64,000 bases of DNA from a bacterium MS4 (GCA_000752215.1 CCFG01000011.1:255109-319108); one strand, 5' to 3'. Numbered from the stretch's first letter, positions 1 through 8,191 are shown. The notes: generated by a model from the sequence alone, not told the origin. Numbers and translations are program-made.

Positions 1-660
1 CGGTATGAAGATAATCGGTATGATAAAGATTATGAAGATGACTACGAAGACGATGACGACGGTTATGTAGAAGATCATTACGAGGATGTCTACAGCAGAA
101 ATGACAACAGGAATTACAGGAATTACGAAAAAGATGATCAGCGGGACTATGAAAGGAATTATGAAAGAAATTATGAGAAGGACTGCGATGGACAGCAATA
201 CAGAAGGAACAAAAAAGCGAAAACCCTCAGCACAAGACTGCTGACCACCATTCAGATAACGGTATGTTCGATCATTTTGGCCACGGCGATTTTTCTCCGG
301 GTCTTTGGAGGCAATGCATATCTGATTATCAAAAACTGGTATCTGCAGAACGTCAATAATTCCATTGTTCCGACTGAGGACATCGACCACGTAAAACATA
401 CCGTTGTGGAGATATTGCCGTCGGTTACCGATTTTTTTACAAAGCCGCGAGCTCAGGAGAATCCTTCCCAGGCAGAAAGCGCTGCATCCCAGCCCGGTGT
501 GACTTCCCAGGCAAGTGAGAAGCCCCAAGGCGGCGCCAATTTGCAGGCAAATCCCGGGTCTCAGGCCGGTACTGCTTCCCAGGCTGACGCAGGTTCCGCG
601 GCAAATTCACAGCAGCCGGAGAACCAGCAGGCGGCGCCCTCCCAGCAGGTCAGCGGCTGA
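1..660 (+). CDS. SpoIVFA-like membrane protein, 5' partial, lacking a LytM domain
   Basis: The reading frame is open from base 1, so the start lies upstream of the window. The first ~70 visible codons are low-complexity and rich in Tyr, Asp, Glu, Asn and Arg, with short NYE-type repeats. A basic stretch follows, then one membrane segment around codons 80-97 (ICSIILATAIFLRVF-like) and the motif GGNAYLIIKNWY. The last ~75 residues are a Gln/Ser/Ala/Pro-rich tail ending at TGA 658-660. The membrane segment and the GG-AY-IxxWY signature resemble clostridial SpoIVFA/M23 proteins, and the next gene is a SpoIVFB-type M50 protease, overlapping as TGATG. SpoIVFA anchors and inhibits SpoIVFB in the outer forespore membrane. 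The LytM/M23 domain usual at the C-terminus is absent. The assignment rests on synteny and the membrane region, so it is moderate. Confidence 0.55.
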   Translation, partial: RYEDNRYDKDYEDDYEDDDDGYVEDHYEDVYSRNDNRNYRNYEKDDQRDYERNYERNYEKDCDGQQYRRNKKAKTLSTRLLTTIQITVCSIILATAIFLRVFGGNAYLIIKNWYLQNVNNSIVPTEDIDHVKHTVVEILPSVTDFFTKPRAQENPSQAESAASQPGVTSQASEKPQGGANLQANPGSQAGTASQADAGSAANSQQPENQQAAPSQQVSG

Positions 661-1259
661 TGTCTTTTTCCATCAAAAACTGCCGTGTGACCGTCGATTT
701 TTTATTTGTGGCCTTACTGGCAGTTTTTTTTCTGTTTGACAGAAGCGGAATGGCTGTTCTGGGCCTTTCCTGTGCTGCGCTGCATGAACTGGGTCATTTG
801 GCGGTCATGGCCGCGTTCGGAACGGCACCGTCACAGATTCGATTTACCCCCTTCGGCATCGATGTGATTAAATCTGCGGGCATCGACCGGTCCTATTGGC
901 GCGACGCCGCCATTTCCGTCGCGGGACCGGGAACCAACCTTGCCGCCGCGCTGATCTGTACCCTCGTTAATGAGCGTTATTTTCACTTTTTTATCCTTGC
1001 CAACCTGGTGCTGGCAGGGTTTAATCTGCTGCCCGTGGAGCCGCTTGATGGCGGTCAGGCACTGTATTCCGTCCTTTGTACCCGCTTGAACTCCACTTTG
1101 TCCGCAAGGATTGTATCCGTCACCTCATTCGCGGTTTTAACGCCGCTGGCAGCGATTGGCTTCCTTTTTCTCTTCCGTGCCAACGGAAATTTTTATCTTC
1201 TCACCGTATCCGTTTATTTAATCTTTCTGCTTCTTTACAAGAACGGAAGGTATTATTGA
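660..1259 (+). CDS. M50-family site-2 protease (SpoIVFB-like)
   Basis: A 199-residue multi-pass membrane zinc protease. The metal site is visible as HELGH (residues 42-46) in an early membrane segment, with the second ligand in the LDGG motif (Asp130) preceded by NLLPVEP. There are about five to six hydrophobic segments and no CBS or PDZ domain, which matches the short SpoIVFB-type rather than the RseP type. SpoIVFB cleaves pro-sigma-K inside the mother cell during sporulation; that role is inferred from family and from the SpoIVFA-like gene immediately upstream. The ATG at 660 overlaps the upstream stop codon, so the two are translationally coupled. Confidence 0.8.
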   Translation: MSFSIKNCRVTVDFLFVALLAVFFLFDRSGMAVLGLSCAALHELGHLAVMAAFGTAPSQIRFTPFGIDVIKSAGIDRSYWRDAAISVAGPGTNLAAALICTLVNERYFHFFILANLVLAGFNLLPVEPLDGGQALYSVLCTRLNSTLSARIVSVTSFAVLTPLAAIGFLFLFRANGNFYLLTVSVYLIFLLLYKNGRYY

Positions 1260-1260
1260 T

Positions 1261-1289
1261 TTGCATTCTCCGCACGCGGGCGGTATAAT
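1261..1289 (+). promoter_or_regulatory. Putative sigma-A promoter for the radical SAM gene
   Basis: TTGCAT (1261-1266), a 17-base spacer, then TATAAT (1284-1289). It lies 31 bases before the ATG at 1320. Confidence 0.55.
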
Positions 1290-1319
1290 AATAAAACATA
1301 TACTGTGCGGAGGATACGA

Positions 1320-3176
1320 ATGGTCAATAAAAAGATAGAAAAACTGCTTGCAAACGTGCAGAAACCGGGCAGATACGTCGGCGGCGAGCTCAACTGCGTG
1401 ATGAAGCATGCGGATGAAGTGGATGTGCGGTTTGCATTTTGTTTTCCCGATATATACGAAGTGGGTATGTCGCACCTCGGGCTGAAAATTCTGTACAGCC
1501 AGCTGAATACCGTACCCTATGTCTGGTGTGAGCGCGTATTCGCCCCTTGGGTGGATATGGAAGAGGAGATGCGTAAAAGCGGCCTGCCGCTCTATGCGCT
1601 GGAAAGCGGGGACAGCGTCCGCGACTTCGACATCATCGGCTTTACCCTTCAATACGAGCTCAGCTATACCAATATATTAAATATGCTCGATCTGGCGGGA
1701 ATCCCGCTGAAAGCCGGCGACCGGCATTCCCTTTCCCAGCTTGTGGTGGCCGGTGGCCCCTGCGCCTGCAACCCGGAGCCTTTGGCGGACTTTTTTGATC
1801 TGTTCTTTATAGGCGAGGGGGAAGAAGTGGATCTGGAGGTAGTCGCCCTTTACCGGGAATATAAAAAGCAGAACCGTTCCAAAGAGGAATTTTTAAAGGC
1901 GGCTTCTCAGATTCAGGGAGTCTACGTGCCGTCTCTGTATCATATTTCTTATAACGAAGATCATACGGTAAAGGAGATCGTTCCGAAAGAGGACGCGCCA
2001 TTCCCCGTGAAAAAACGTATTATGATGGACGTGGACAAGTCCTATTTTCCGGATAAATTTGTGGTGCCCTATATTGAAATCGTACACGACAGGACAGTGG
2101 CGGAAGTCCTGCGCGGCTGTATCCGCGGCTGCCGCTTCTGCCAGGCGGGCTTCCTGTACCGCCCGTTCCGTGAAAAATCAGTGGACGTCATTGACCGGCA
2201 GTGCCACGATCTGTGCGACAGCACGGGTTATGATGAGATTTCGCTTTCCTCGCTCAGTACGAGCGACCACTCCGAGCTGAACGAGCTGATCGACCGGCTC
2301 CATACATGGACGGAAAAGGAGAACACCGGCATTTCGCTGCCGTCCCTTCGGGTCGATAATTTTTCCCCGGAGCTGATGTCCAAAATCAAATCCGTCCGCC
2401 GCAGCGGTCTTACCTTTGCGCCGGAGGCGGGAACACAGCGTCTGAGGGACGTTATCAATAAAAACGTCACGGAAGAAGAGCTGATGAAAACCGTCAACAC
2501 CGCGTTTAAGGGTGGCTGGACAACCATCAAGCTCTATTTTATGATCGGACTGCCGACGGAAACGTTGGTGGATATCGCCGGAATCGCGGAGCTGGGACAG
2601 AAGGTGGTTGACGCCTTTTACGCAAATCCAGATAAACCGAAGGGGAAGGGCGTAAAAGTCACCGTCAGCGCGTCCTCCTTTGTTCCAAAGCCCTTCACGC
2701 CTTTTCAGTGGGAACCGCAGGACACGATGGAGACGCTCCGTAAAAAGCAGCGCCATCTGGTCGCTTCGGTCAAAACCAGAAAGGTGGAACCCAACTGGCA
2801 CGAGGCGGACACCAGCTTCCTGGAAGCCGTTTTTGCGCGCGGGGACAGGCGTTTGTGCGGCGTCCTGCTGGAAGCGTACCGGAGCGGATGCAAAATGGAC
2901 GGCTGGCAGAACTTTTTCTCTTTTCCGAAATGGATGGAAATTTTCGAGAGGTGCGGAATCGATCCGGCCTTTTACGCCAACCGCAGAAGAAGCTTCGATG
3001 AAGTGCTGCCATGGGACCACATTGATTACGGGATCAAAAAATCCTTCCTGATTGACGAATGCCAAAAGGCTTACGCAAACGTCACTACCCCAAACTGCCG
3101 GGAACAGTGTTCTTCCTGCGGCGCAGCCTGCTTCAAAGGAGGAATCTGCTATGAAAAACGTCAGGGTCTGGTTTAA
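1320..3176 (+). CDS. B12-binding-type radical SAM protein, TIGR03960-like
   Basis: A 618-residue radical SAM protein. The iron-sulfur cluster motif is CIRGCRFC (Cys267, Cys271, Cys274), preceded by a ~260-residue N-terminal region with an MSHLGLKILY element typical of the B12-binding-like fold. A Cys-rich C-terminal tail (NCREQCSSCGAAC) could hold another metal site. The start is the ATG at 1320 with GGAGG at 1309-1313, six bases away; an earlier in-frame GTG at 1305 has no ribosome binding site. The last 26 bases overlap the DUF2344 gene. In many clostridia these two proteins are adjacent or fused, and follow spoIVFAB. The substrate is not known; RNA or tRNA modification is often guessed but nothing here proves it. 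Confidence 0.85.
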   Translation: MVNKKIEKLLANVQKPGRYVGGELNCVMKHADEVDVRFAFCFPDIYEVGMSHLGLKILYSQLNTVPYVWCERVFAPWVDMEEEMRKSGLPLYALESGDSVRDFDIIGFTLQYELSYTNILNMLDLAGIPLKAGDRHSLSQLVVAGGPCACNPEPLADFFDLFFIGEGEEVDLEVVALYREYKKQNRSKEEFLKAASQIQGVYVPSLYHISYNEDHTVKEIVPKEDAPFPVKKRIMMDVDKSYFPDKFVVPYIEIVHDRTVAEVLRGCIRGCRFCQAGFLYRPFREKSVDVIDRQCHDLCDSTGYDEISLSSLSTSDHSELNELIDRLHTWTEKENTGISLPSLRVDNFSPELMSKIKSVRRSGLTFAPEAGTQRLRDVINKNVTEEELMKTVNTAFKGGWTTIKLYFMIGLPTETLVDIAGIAELGQKVVDAFYANPDKPKGKGVKVTVSASSFVPKPFTPFQWEPQDTMETLRKKQRHLVASVKTRKVEPNWHEADTSFLEAVFARGDRRLCGVLLEAYRSGCKMDGWQNFFSFPKWMEIFERCGIDPAFYANRRRSFDEVLPWDHIDYGIKKSFLIDECQKAYANVTTPNCREQCSSCGAACFKGGICYEKRQGLV

Positions 3177-3810
3177 GAAGATCGGAACGGCGCGGTATAT
3201 TTCACACCTCGATTTAAACCGCTGCATGCTGCGCGCGATTCACAAGGCGAAGCTTCCTCTTTGGTATACCCAGGGCTATAATCCCCACGCGTTTATTACT
3301 TTTGCGCTTCCGCTGTCGCTCGGTATCGGGGGAGAACGGGAAAGCATGGATATCCGGCTGGATGACGACGGTATTACGCGCGAAGAGCTGATCGAGAAGT
3401 TGAACGCGGCGCTGCCGGACGACATTCCCGTGTTTGACGTTACCGAGCCGGTGATGAAGCCGGGGCAGATCGCCTTCGCCTCTTACCTGATGAAGCTGGA
3501 AACGCAGGGACACTCCCCCGAAGAAACAGCCGCCGTCATCCGCGAACTGTTCAGCCGGGAAACGGTGGTCGTTCCCAAGCATACAAAAAACGGGATGATC
3601 GATCTGGACCTGAGGCCGTACCTTGACCGGACAGAAGTGGTTCCCCTGGACGACGGAGTGGAAATCAGCGCGACGCTCCCTGCGGGAAGCACCATGAATG
3701 TGAACCCTTCTCTTTTATGCGATGCGATGAAAAAATATCTGCAGCTGGATTTATACAGCGATATCCGAAGGCTCAATCTTTACGATGCGGATTTAAAAAT
3801 ATTTGAGTAA
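3151..3810 (+). CDS. DUF2344 (TIGR03936) protein, partner of the radical SAM protein
   Basis: A 219-residue protein with the family signature ISHLDL, then the QGYNPHAFITFALPLSLGIGG-type region (residues ~45-70). The start is the ATG at 3151 with AAGGAGG at 3136-3142. It begins inside the last codons of the radical SAM gene (26-base overlap), so it is probably translated by coupling. In other Firmicutes this domain is a C-terminal fusion to the TIGR03960 radical SAM protein, which suggests one enzyme or complex. Function is unknown. No terminator is evident before the next promoter at 3825. Confidence 0.8.
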   Translation: MKNVRVWFKKIGTARYISHLDLNRCMLRAIHKAKLPLWYTQGYNPHAFITFALPLSLGIGGERESMDIRLDDDGITREELIEKLNAALPDDIPVFDVTEPVMKPGQIAFASYLMKLETQGHSPEETAAVIRELFSRETVVVPKHTKNGMIDLDLRPYLDRTEVVPLDDGVEISATLPAGSTMNVNPSLLCDAMKKYLQLDLYSDIRRLNLYDADLKIFE

Positions 3811-3824
3811 AATAAAAATAAATA

Positions 3825-3853
3825 TTGCACCTTTTCCAGGATTATGGTATTAT
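3825..3853 (+). promoter_or_regulatory. Sigma-A promoter of rplS
   Basis: TTGCAC (3825-3830), exactly 17 bases, TATTAT (3848-3853). Predicted transcription start is near 3860, giving a leader of about 120 bases before the rplS ATG. Confidence 0.75.
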
Positions 3854-3859
3854 ATATAG

Positions 3860-3979
3860 GCATTTGGAATCCGCTGATTGATTTTGGTGGGGTTTAATGC
3901 CCGGTTGTACCGTGACATTGAAGCGGACAGTCCTCTGCCACTGTGGCATGAATGTCTGAATTTTAAGGAGGAAATATCC
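3860..3979 (+). ncRNA. rplS 5' leader, possible L19 ribosomal-protein leader
   Basis: A structured leader between the rplS promoter and its ATG. Complementary elements include GGCATT with AATGCC, CCGCT with AGCGG, and a local TGCCAC-T-GTGGCA hairpin. Low-GC Gram-positives often carry an autoregulatory L19 leader here (an established family). Whether this sequence fits that consensus needs a covariance-model search, so the call is tentative. AAGGAGG for rplS is at 3965-3971. Confidence 0.4.
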
Positions 3980-4324
3980 ATGGATGCGTTAAAACTGATT
4001 GCGCAAGATTCCGTAAAAACAGAAGTTCCTGTATTTGAAATTGGCGACACCGTAAGGGTGAGCGTGAATATCAGAGAAGGCGAAAGAGAAAGAATTCAGG
4101 TTTTCGAGGGTACCGTTACCGCTCGTAAGGGCAGCGGCATTTCCGAAACTTTCACTGTCAGACGCCTTTCCTACGGCGTAGGCGTAGAAAGAGTTTTCCC
4201 GATTCACTCTCCTAATGTAAAGAGTGTTGAAATTGTCCGCAAGGGCCGTGTGCGCAGAGCGAAGCTCTACTATCTGCGTGACAGAGTCGGTAAGGCGGCA
4301 AAGGTAAAGGAACAGCTCAGATAA
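3980..4324 (+). CDS. rplS: Large-subunit ribosomal protein L19
   Basis: A 114-residue protein of normal length for bL19. Typical family stretches are [23 protein letters not shown] and the basic C-terminus [11 protein letters not shown]19 sits at the 30S-50S interface. The start is the ATG at 3980, nine bases after AAGGAGG; upstream in-frame codons are part of the untranslated leader. A rho-independent terminator follows at 4344-4369, so rplS is probably a single-gene transcript. In many Firmicutes rplS is followed by ylqF-rnhB; here three signal-peptidase genes sit between. Confidence 0.95.
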   Translation: MDALKLIAQDSVKTEVPVFEIGDTVRVSVNIREGERERIQVFEGTVTARKGSGISETFTVRRLSYGVGVERVFPIHSPNVKSVEIVRKGRVRRAKLYYLRDRVGKAAKVKEQLR

Positions 4325-4343
4325 GGAATCAGATAGCGATTGA

Positions 4344-4369
4344 AAGGGACATGTAGGTGTCCCTTTTTT
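4344..4369 (+). terminator. Rho-independent terminator after rplS
   Basis: Stem AAGGGACA / TGTCCCTT with a six-base loop, running into six T residues. Confidence 0.85.
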
Positions 4370-4411
4370 GCTACTGCAATATTTTTCAGGTCTCAAAAGA
4401 GGTGGCCGTTC

Positions 4412-4990
4412 TTGAAAAGTTGCCCTTCCGCAGAATCCCTGGCCGACAGCAAAGCGCCGGACCGTGTTGTTTTGAGCTGTTATGAATGGATGGAAGCACT
4501 GATCCCGGCGCTGCTTGTAATTATAGCGGTATTTGCTTTTCTGTTCCGGATCATAACGGTCAACGGACCCTCCATGCAGCCCAATTTTACGGACGGCTAT
4601 AAAGTGCTTGTATCCTGTTTTGACCGGACGTTTTCTCTGGGAGATGTCGTTGTGGTCGACGCAAAGGCCACCGCGCTTCATGAGGTGATTATCAAAAGGG
4701 TCATTGCAACCCAGGGCCAGACGGTGGATATCGATTTTCAGACGGGAACCGTCTCTGTCAACGGCGTTGCGCTGGACGAATCGACTTATATTAAAAACGG
4801 TATTACCAAGAATCAGTACGACCTCCGTTTTCCGCAGACTGTCCCCAAAGGACATGTGTTCCTGCTTGGCGATAACCGCAGGCTTTCGGACGACAGCCGT
4901 TCAAGCGACGTCGGTATGGTCGATCAGCGCTATATTATCGGCAAAGTCAAAACTGTTCTCATACCTTACGAAAAATTCGGAACCATATAA
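4412..4990 (+). CDS. Type I signal peptidase (first of three in tandem)
   Basis: A 192-residue membrane-anchored serine protease that removes signal peptides from exported proteins. One N-terminal membrane segment (residues ~29-47) precedes the catalytic Ser54 in NGPSMQP. The general-base Lys95 is in IIKRVIA, and box E GDNRRLSDDSR is intact. It starts with TTG at 4412, six bases after AGAGGTGG; this matches the length and TTG starts of the next two copies. An in-frame upstream extension would add a sequence with no family similarity. The first of three near-identical-architecture paralogues (4412-6234). I see no strong promoter after the rplS terminator. Confidence 0.9.
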   Translation: MKSCPSAESLADSKAPDRVVLSCYEWMEALIPALLVIIAVFAFLFRIITVNGPSMQPNFTDGYKVLVSCFDRTFSLGDVVVVDAKATALHEVIIKRVIATQGQTVDIDFQTGTVSVNGVALDESTYIKNGITKNQYDLRFPQTVPKGHVFLLGDNRRLSDDSRSSDVGMVDQRYIIGKVKTVLIPYEKFGTI

Positions 4991-5025
4991 ACACAGCAAT
5001 TTGCAAAAAAGGAGTTGTATTCCTC

Positions 5026-5616
5026 TTGAACCCAAATGAAATTCAGGCGGATATGGAACCCGCTTCACCGGAAACAGAAAAAAACAGTGTTGCCCGCGCC
5101 TGCTTCGAGTGGATGGAGGCTCTGATTCCCGCACTGATCATTATCATGATTTTTTTCACGTTCCTGTTCAGGGTAAATATCGTTGTAAACGGGCCTTCCA
5201 TGGAACCCAATTTAATGGACGGTTATAAGTTATTTACCGCCTGCGTTGAGCCGGGTCTTGCCCGCGGGGATATTGTCGTGATCGACGCCAAAGGAACGTC
5301 TTTGGAGAAGCGCATAGTAAAAAGAGTAATCGCTACGGAAGGGCAGACGGTCGATATCGATTTTCATACCGGAATCGTTTCCGTTGACGGCGTTGCGCTC
5401 GACGAGTCCGCTTATATCGAGAATGGGATTACCAAGGACGAGTATGACGTTACTTTCCCGCAGAAGGTCCCTGCCGGCCATGTCTTTGTCTTGGGTGATA
5501 ACCGCACGGTTTCGGAGGACAGCCGTTTCAGTGAGGTGGGCATGATCGACCAGCGCTATATTATCGGCAAGGTCAAATTTATCATTATGCCTTTTGGAAA
5601 ATTCGGTCAATTATAA
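5026..5616 (+). CDS. Type I signal peptidase (second of three in tandem)
   Basis: A 196-residue SPase I with an N-terminal membrane segment at about residues 33-50, catalytic Ser58 (NGPSMEP), Lys99 (IVKRVIA) and the box GDNRTVSEDSR. All catalytic elements are intact. Start TTG at 5026 after AAGGAG. It shares the block DFxTGxVSVxGVALDES with its two neighbours, which shows recent tandem duplication. The 35-base gap to the previous gene and shared orientation suggest a common transcript. Substrate partition among the copies cannot be told from sequence. Confidence 0.9.
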   Translation: MNPNEIQADMEPASPETEKNSVARACFEWMEALIPALIIIMIFFTFLFRVNIVVNGPSMEPNLMDGYKLFTACVEPGLARGDIVVIDAKGTSLEKRIVKRVIATEGQTVDIDFHTGIVSVDGVALDESAYIENGITKDEYDVTFPQKVPAGHVFVLGDNRTVSEDSRFSEVGMIDQRYIIGKVKFIIMPFGKFGQL

Positions 5617-5652
5617 GGCGTTGCCTTTTGATATAAAGGAGTTGTTCCTTCA

Positions 5653-6234
5653 TTGGACCACGAAAACAGCGTTTCCCAGCAAGAAACGCGATCTGAGAAA
5701 AAAAGAAATTTTATCGTTAACAGTTATGAGTGGGTGGAAGCCCTCATCTCTTCTTTAATTGCCGTGATCGTCGTATTCATGTTTCTGTTCCGGGTGGTCA
5801 ATGTGAGCGGCCCTTCCATGCTGCCGACTCTGCGATCCAATGACCGCGTGATTTTGTCCAGCTTTTTTTACAGACCGCACCAGGGGGACGTTATTGTAAT
5901 CACCCACACAACCAAGTTAAAGGAACCGATTATCAAAAGGGTCGTCGCGCTGGAAAATCAGGTTGTGGATATTGATTTTGAAACCGGCGTCGTTTCGGTG
6001 GACGGGGTTGCGCTGGATGAATCCGCCTATATTGAAAACGGCATTACCACACAGCTTTCGGACTTCAATTATCCGCTTCAGGTTCCTAAGGGGCATGTCT
6101 TTGTTCTCGGCGACAACCGTTCCGTGTCCAACGACAGCCGGTTTATTGACGTGGGTATGGTGGACGAGAGATATATTCTTGGAAAAGCGGAAATGATTGT
6201 TTTTCCATTTAACAGATTTGGGACAATCAAATAA
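5653..6234 (+). CDS. Type I signal peptidase (third of three in tandem)
   Basis: A 193-residue SPase I. It has a membrane segment at about residues 32-49, Ser55 (SGPSMLP), Lys95 (IIKRVVAL) and box E GDNRSVSNDSR, all intact. It starts with TTG at 5653 after AAAGGAG. Its substrate-pocket region (LRSNDRVILSSF) is more like the general housekeeping type than the TDGYK/MDGYK version in the first two copies. It may be the ancestral copy or have a different specificity; this is inference. The RbgA gene begins 25 bases downstream. Confidence 0.9.
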   Translation: MDHENSVSQQETRSEKKRNFIVNSYEWVEALISSLIAVIVVFMFLFRVVNVSGPSMLPTLRSNDRVILSSFFYRPHQGDVIVITHTTKLKEPIIKRVVALENQVVDIDFETGVVSVDGVALDESAYIENGITTQLSDFNYPLQVPKGHVFVLGDNRSVSNDSRFIDVGMVDERYILGKAEMIVFPFNRFGTIK

Positions 6235-6259
6235 CAATAAAGATACAGGACGAACGAAA

Positions 6260-7129
6260 ATGAGTGAAGCACAAACGATACAATGGTTCCCCGGTCATAT
6301 GACCAAAACCAAAAGGCAGATTGAAAAAAGTTTAAAGCTTGTCGATGTGGCTGCTGAAATTATTGATGCCCGGATTCCGGTCAGCAGCCGGAATCCGGTT
6401 TTAAACGGGCTGATCCAAACGAAACCCCGCGTTATTTTAATGAATAAATGCGATATGGCCGATCCGGTTCAGACAGGCAGATGGATCGATTATTATAAGA
6501 CACAGGGCATTCCTGCCATCGCGATCGACTGCCGCACCGGAAAAGGGCTGAACGGCTTTATTCCCCTTGTGAAAGATGTTCTGAGCGACCGGATTGCCTC
6601 CTGGGAAGCAAAAGGGATGGTTGGACGGCAGATCCGCGTCATGATCGTCGGGATTCCCAATGTAGGCAAATCCTCGCTGATTAACCGTCTTGCAAAAAAC
6701 AGCAAGGCAAATGTTGAGGACAGGCCGGGCGTAACGCGGTCCAACCAATGGTTTACCATTGGAAAAGGCTTTGAGCTTTTGGATACGCCGGGGGTACTAT
6801 GGCCTAAATTTGAGGATAAGGCCGTAGGGGAAAGACTGGCGTTTACCGGAGCGGTCAAAGACGAAGTGATTGATACGGAGCATTTAGCTTCCCGTCTGCT
6901 GGAGGTTCTCCGCGGCAGCTATCCCAGGGAACTGAAAGCAAGATATAAACTGGACGGTACCGACATAGCCGATCTGAAAGGCTATGAAATGCTGGAGCTG
7001 ATCGGCAGAAAACGCGGCATGCTGATTTCCGGCGGGGAAATCGATCTGGAACGCGCGTCGATTATGATACTGGATGAATTCCGAAGTGCGAAATTAGGCA
7101 AAATTACTCTGGAACAGGTTGGTAGATAA
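6260..7129 (+). CDS. ylqF: Ribosome biogenesis GTPase YlqF/RbgA
   Basis: A 289-residue circularly permuted GTPase needed for late 50S subunit assembly. The permuted order is visible: NKCD (G4) near residue 62, then a G5-like DCRTGKG, then GIPNVGKSS (G1), then DTPG (G3). The N-terminal IQWFPGHMTK signature is diagnostic. The start is the ATG at 6260; the upstream in-frame codons belong to the tail of the signal-peptidase region. The ribosome binding site is weak (CAGGA). The next gene starts two bases after the stop, with an AGGTTGG site inside this gene. Confidence 0.95.
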   Translation: MSEAQTIQWFPGHMTKTKRQIEKSLKLVDVAAEIIDARIPVSSRNPVLNGLIQTKPRVILMNKCDMADPVQTGRWIDYYKTQGIPAIAIDCRTGKGLNGFIPLVKDVLSDRIASWEAKGMVGRQIRVMIVGIPNVGKSSLINRLAKNSKANVEDRPGVTRSNQWFTIGKGFELLDTPGVLWPKFEDKAVGERLAFTGAVKDEVIDTEHLASRLLEVLRGSYPRELKARYKLDGTDIADLKGYEMLELIGRKRGMLISGGEIDLERASIMILDEFRSAKLGKITLEQVGR

Positions 7130-7130
7130 T

Positions 7131-7739
7131 ATGGATTGGTTCGCCTATGAAAACATTGCACTGAAAAAAAGCTATCGGATGATCTGCGGCATCGATGAAG
7201 CCGGACGCGGCCCTCTGGCCGGACCGGTGTTCGCTGCCGCTGTTATTTTGCCCCCCGGTCAGATGATCGAGGGACTGAACGATTCCAAAAAGCTCAGTGA
7301 AAAAAAACGCGAAGCATTGTTTGATGTAATTAAGAAGACTGCGATCGTCTATGCCGTAGGATTCGCAACGGAGCAGGAAATCGATAAAATCAATATATTG
7401 CAGGCGACCTTTCTGGCGATGAAGCGTGCGTGCGACGGGCTTTCCGTCAGGCCGGACCTGGCGCTGGTGGACGGAAACCGGATGCCGCGGCTCGGGATGG
7501 ATACGCAGACTATCATTAAAGGCGACGCGCTTTCCGCGAGCATCGCGGCCGCCTCCATTCTTGCGAAGGTCAGCCGTGACCGGCTGATGACCGAGATCGA
7601 CCGGATTTACCCCGAGTACCAGTTCGCAAAACATAAGGGCTACGGCACCGCTTTACATAGGGAATTGCTGAAACAGTACGGGCCCAGCCCGGTTCACAGA
7701 AAAACGTTTTTAAAAAAAATACTGGGGGAGACCCTATGA
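7131..7739 (+). CDS. rnhB: Ribonuclease HII
   Basis: A 202-residue RNase HII that removes ribonucleotides from RNA-DNA hybrids. The motif GIDEAGRGPLAGPV supplies the first Asp-Glu pair; LVDGNRMP and the SIAAASILAKVSRD region carry the remaining active-site acids. The start is the ATG at 7131, eight bases after AGGTTGG. The stop overlaps the yraN start (ATGA), so the two are translationally coupled. The order ylqF-rnhB-yraN is conserved in Firmicutes. Confidence 0.95.
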   Translation: MDWFAYENIALKKSYRMICGIDEAGRGPLAGPVFAAAVILPPGQMIEGLNDSKKLSEKKREALFDVIKKTAIVYAVGFATEQEIDKINILQATFLAMKRACDGLSVRPDLALVDGNRMPRLGMDTQTIIKGDALSASIAAASILAKVSRDRLMTEIDRIYPEYQFAKHKGYGTALHRELLKQYGPSPVHRKTFLKKILGETL

Positions 7740-8095
7740 ACAATTCATCCGGAAAAACGGGAGAAGATCACGCAGCCCGGCTGCTGGAACAGAAGGGATA
7801 CCGGATTGTTGCGCGCAACTATCATTGCCGTTTCGGGGAAATCGACCTGATTGCCGAAAACAGGGATTATATTGTCTTTGCAGAAGTCAAAACACGTGAC
7901 GAACATTATTACGTCAGTCCTTTGGAGGCGGTCACGGCGGGAAAGCAGAAGAAAATCATCAAAACTGCTCTTAGTTATCTGCAGTCGCATGAAACAGGGC
8001 TGCAGCCGCGGTTTGACGTGATCGGCATCGTTACCAGACCGGAACCTTTCTCCATCTTTTCTGTGGAACACATTGAAAACGCATTTTCTATTTGA
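7736..8095 (+). CDS. yraN: YraN/UPF0102 family endonuclease-like protein
   Basis: A 119-residue protein with the UPF0102 pattern: GEDHAARLLEQKGY, then RFGEIDLIA and VFAEVKTR. The E-D-(E-V-K) arrangement is that of the restriction-endonuclease-like (Holliday-junction resolvase) fold. The cellular role is unsettled; DNA processing is inferred from the fold and the rnhB neighbour. The ATG at 7736 overlaps the rnhB stop. Confidence 0.9.
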   Translation: MNNSSGKTGEDHAARLLEQKGYRIVARNYHCRFGEIDLIAENRDYIVFAEVKTRDEHYYVSPLEAVTAGKQKKIIKTALSYLQSHETGLQPRFDVIGIVTRPEPFSIFSVEHIENAFSI

Positions 8096-8191
8096 TTCGA
8101 TATTATTTAGGAATGCCTATCATTTTTCTGTTTCTCTTTCCCGGAAAGTATGATATGATTAAAAAACAGACAACGTGAAGGGGGAAAAAAC

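Noticed and set aside
515-739. Frame +2 continuation of the SpoIVFA-like gene as a frameshifted LytM domain
   Set aside because: The translation is Arg/Pro-rich with no M23 motif and runs into the M50 gene.
2178-3227. Long - strand open frame (349 codons) inside the radical SAM gene
   Set aside because: It is antisense to a gene with clear motifs and its translation shows no domain, membrane pattern or ribosome binding site.
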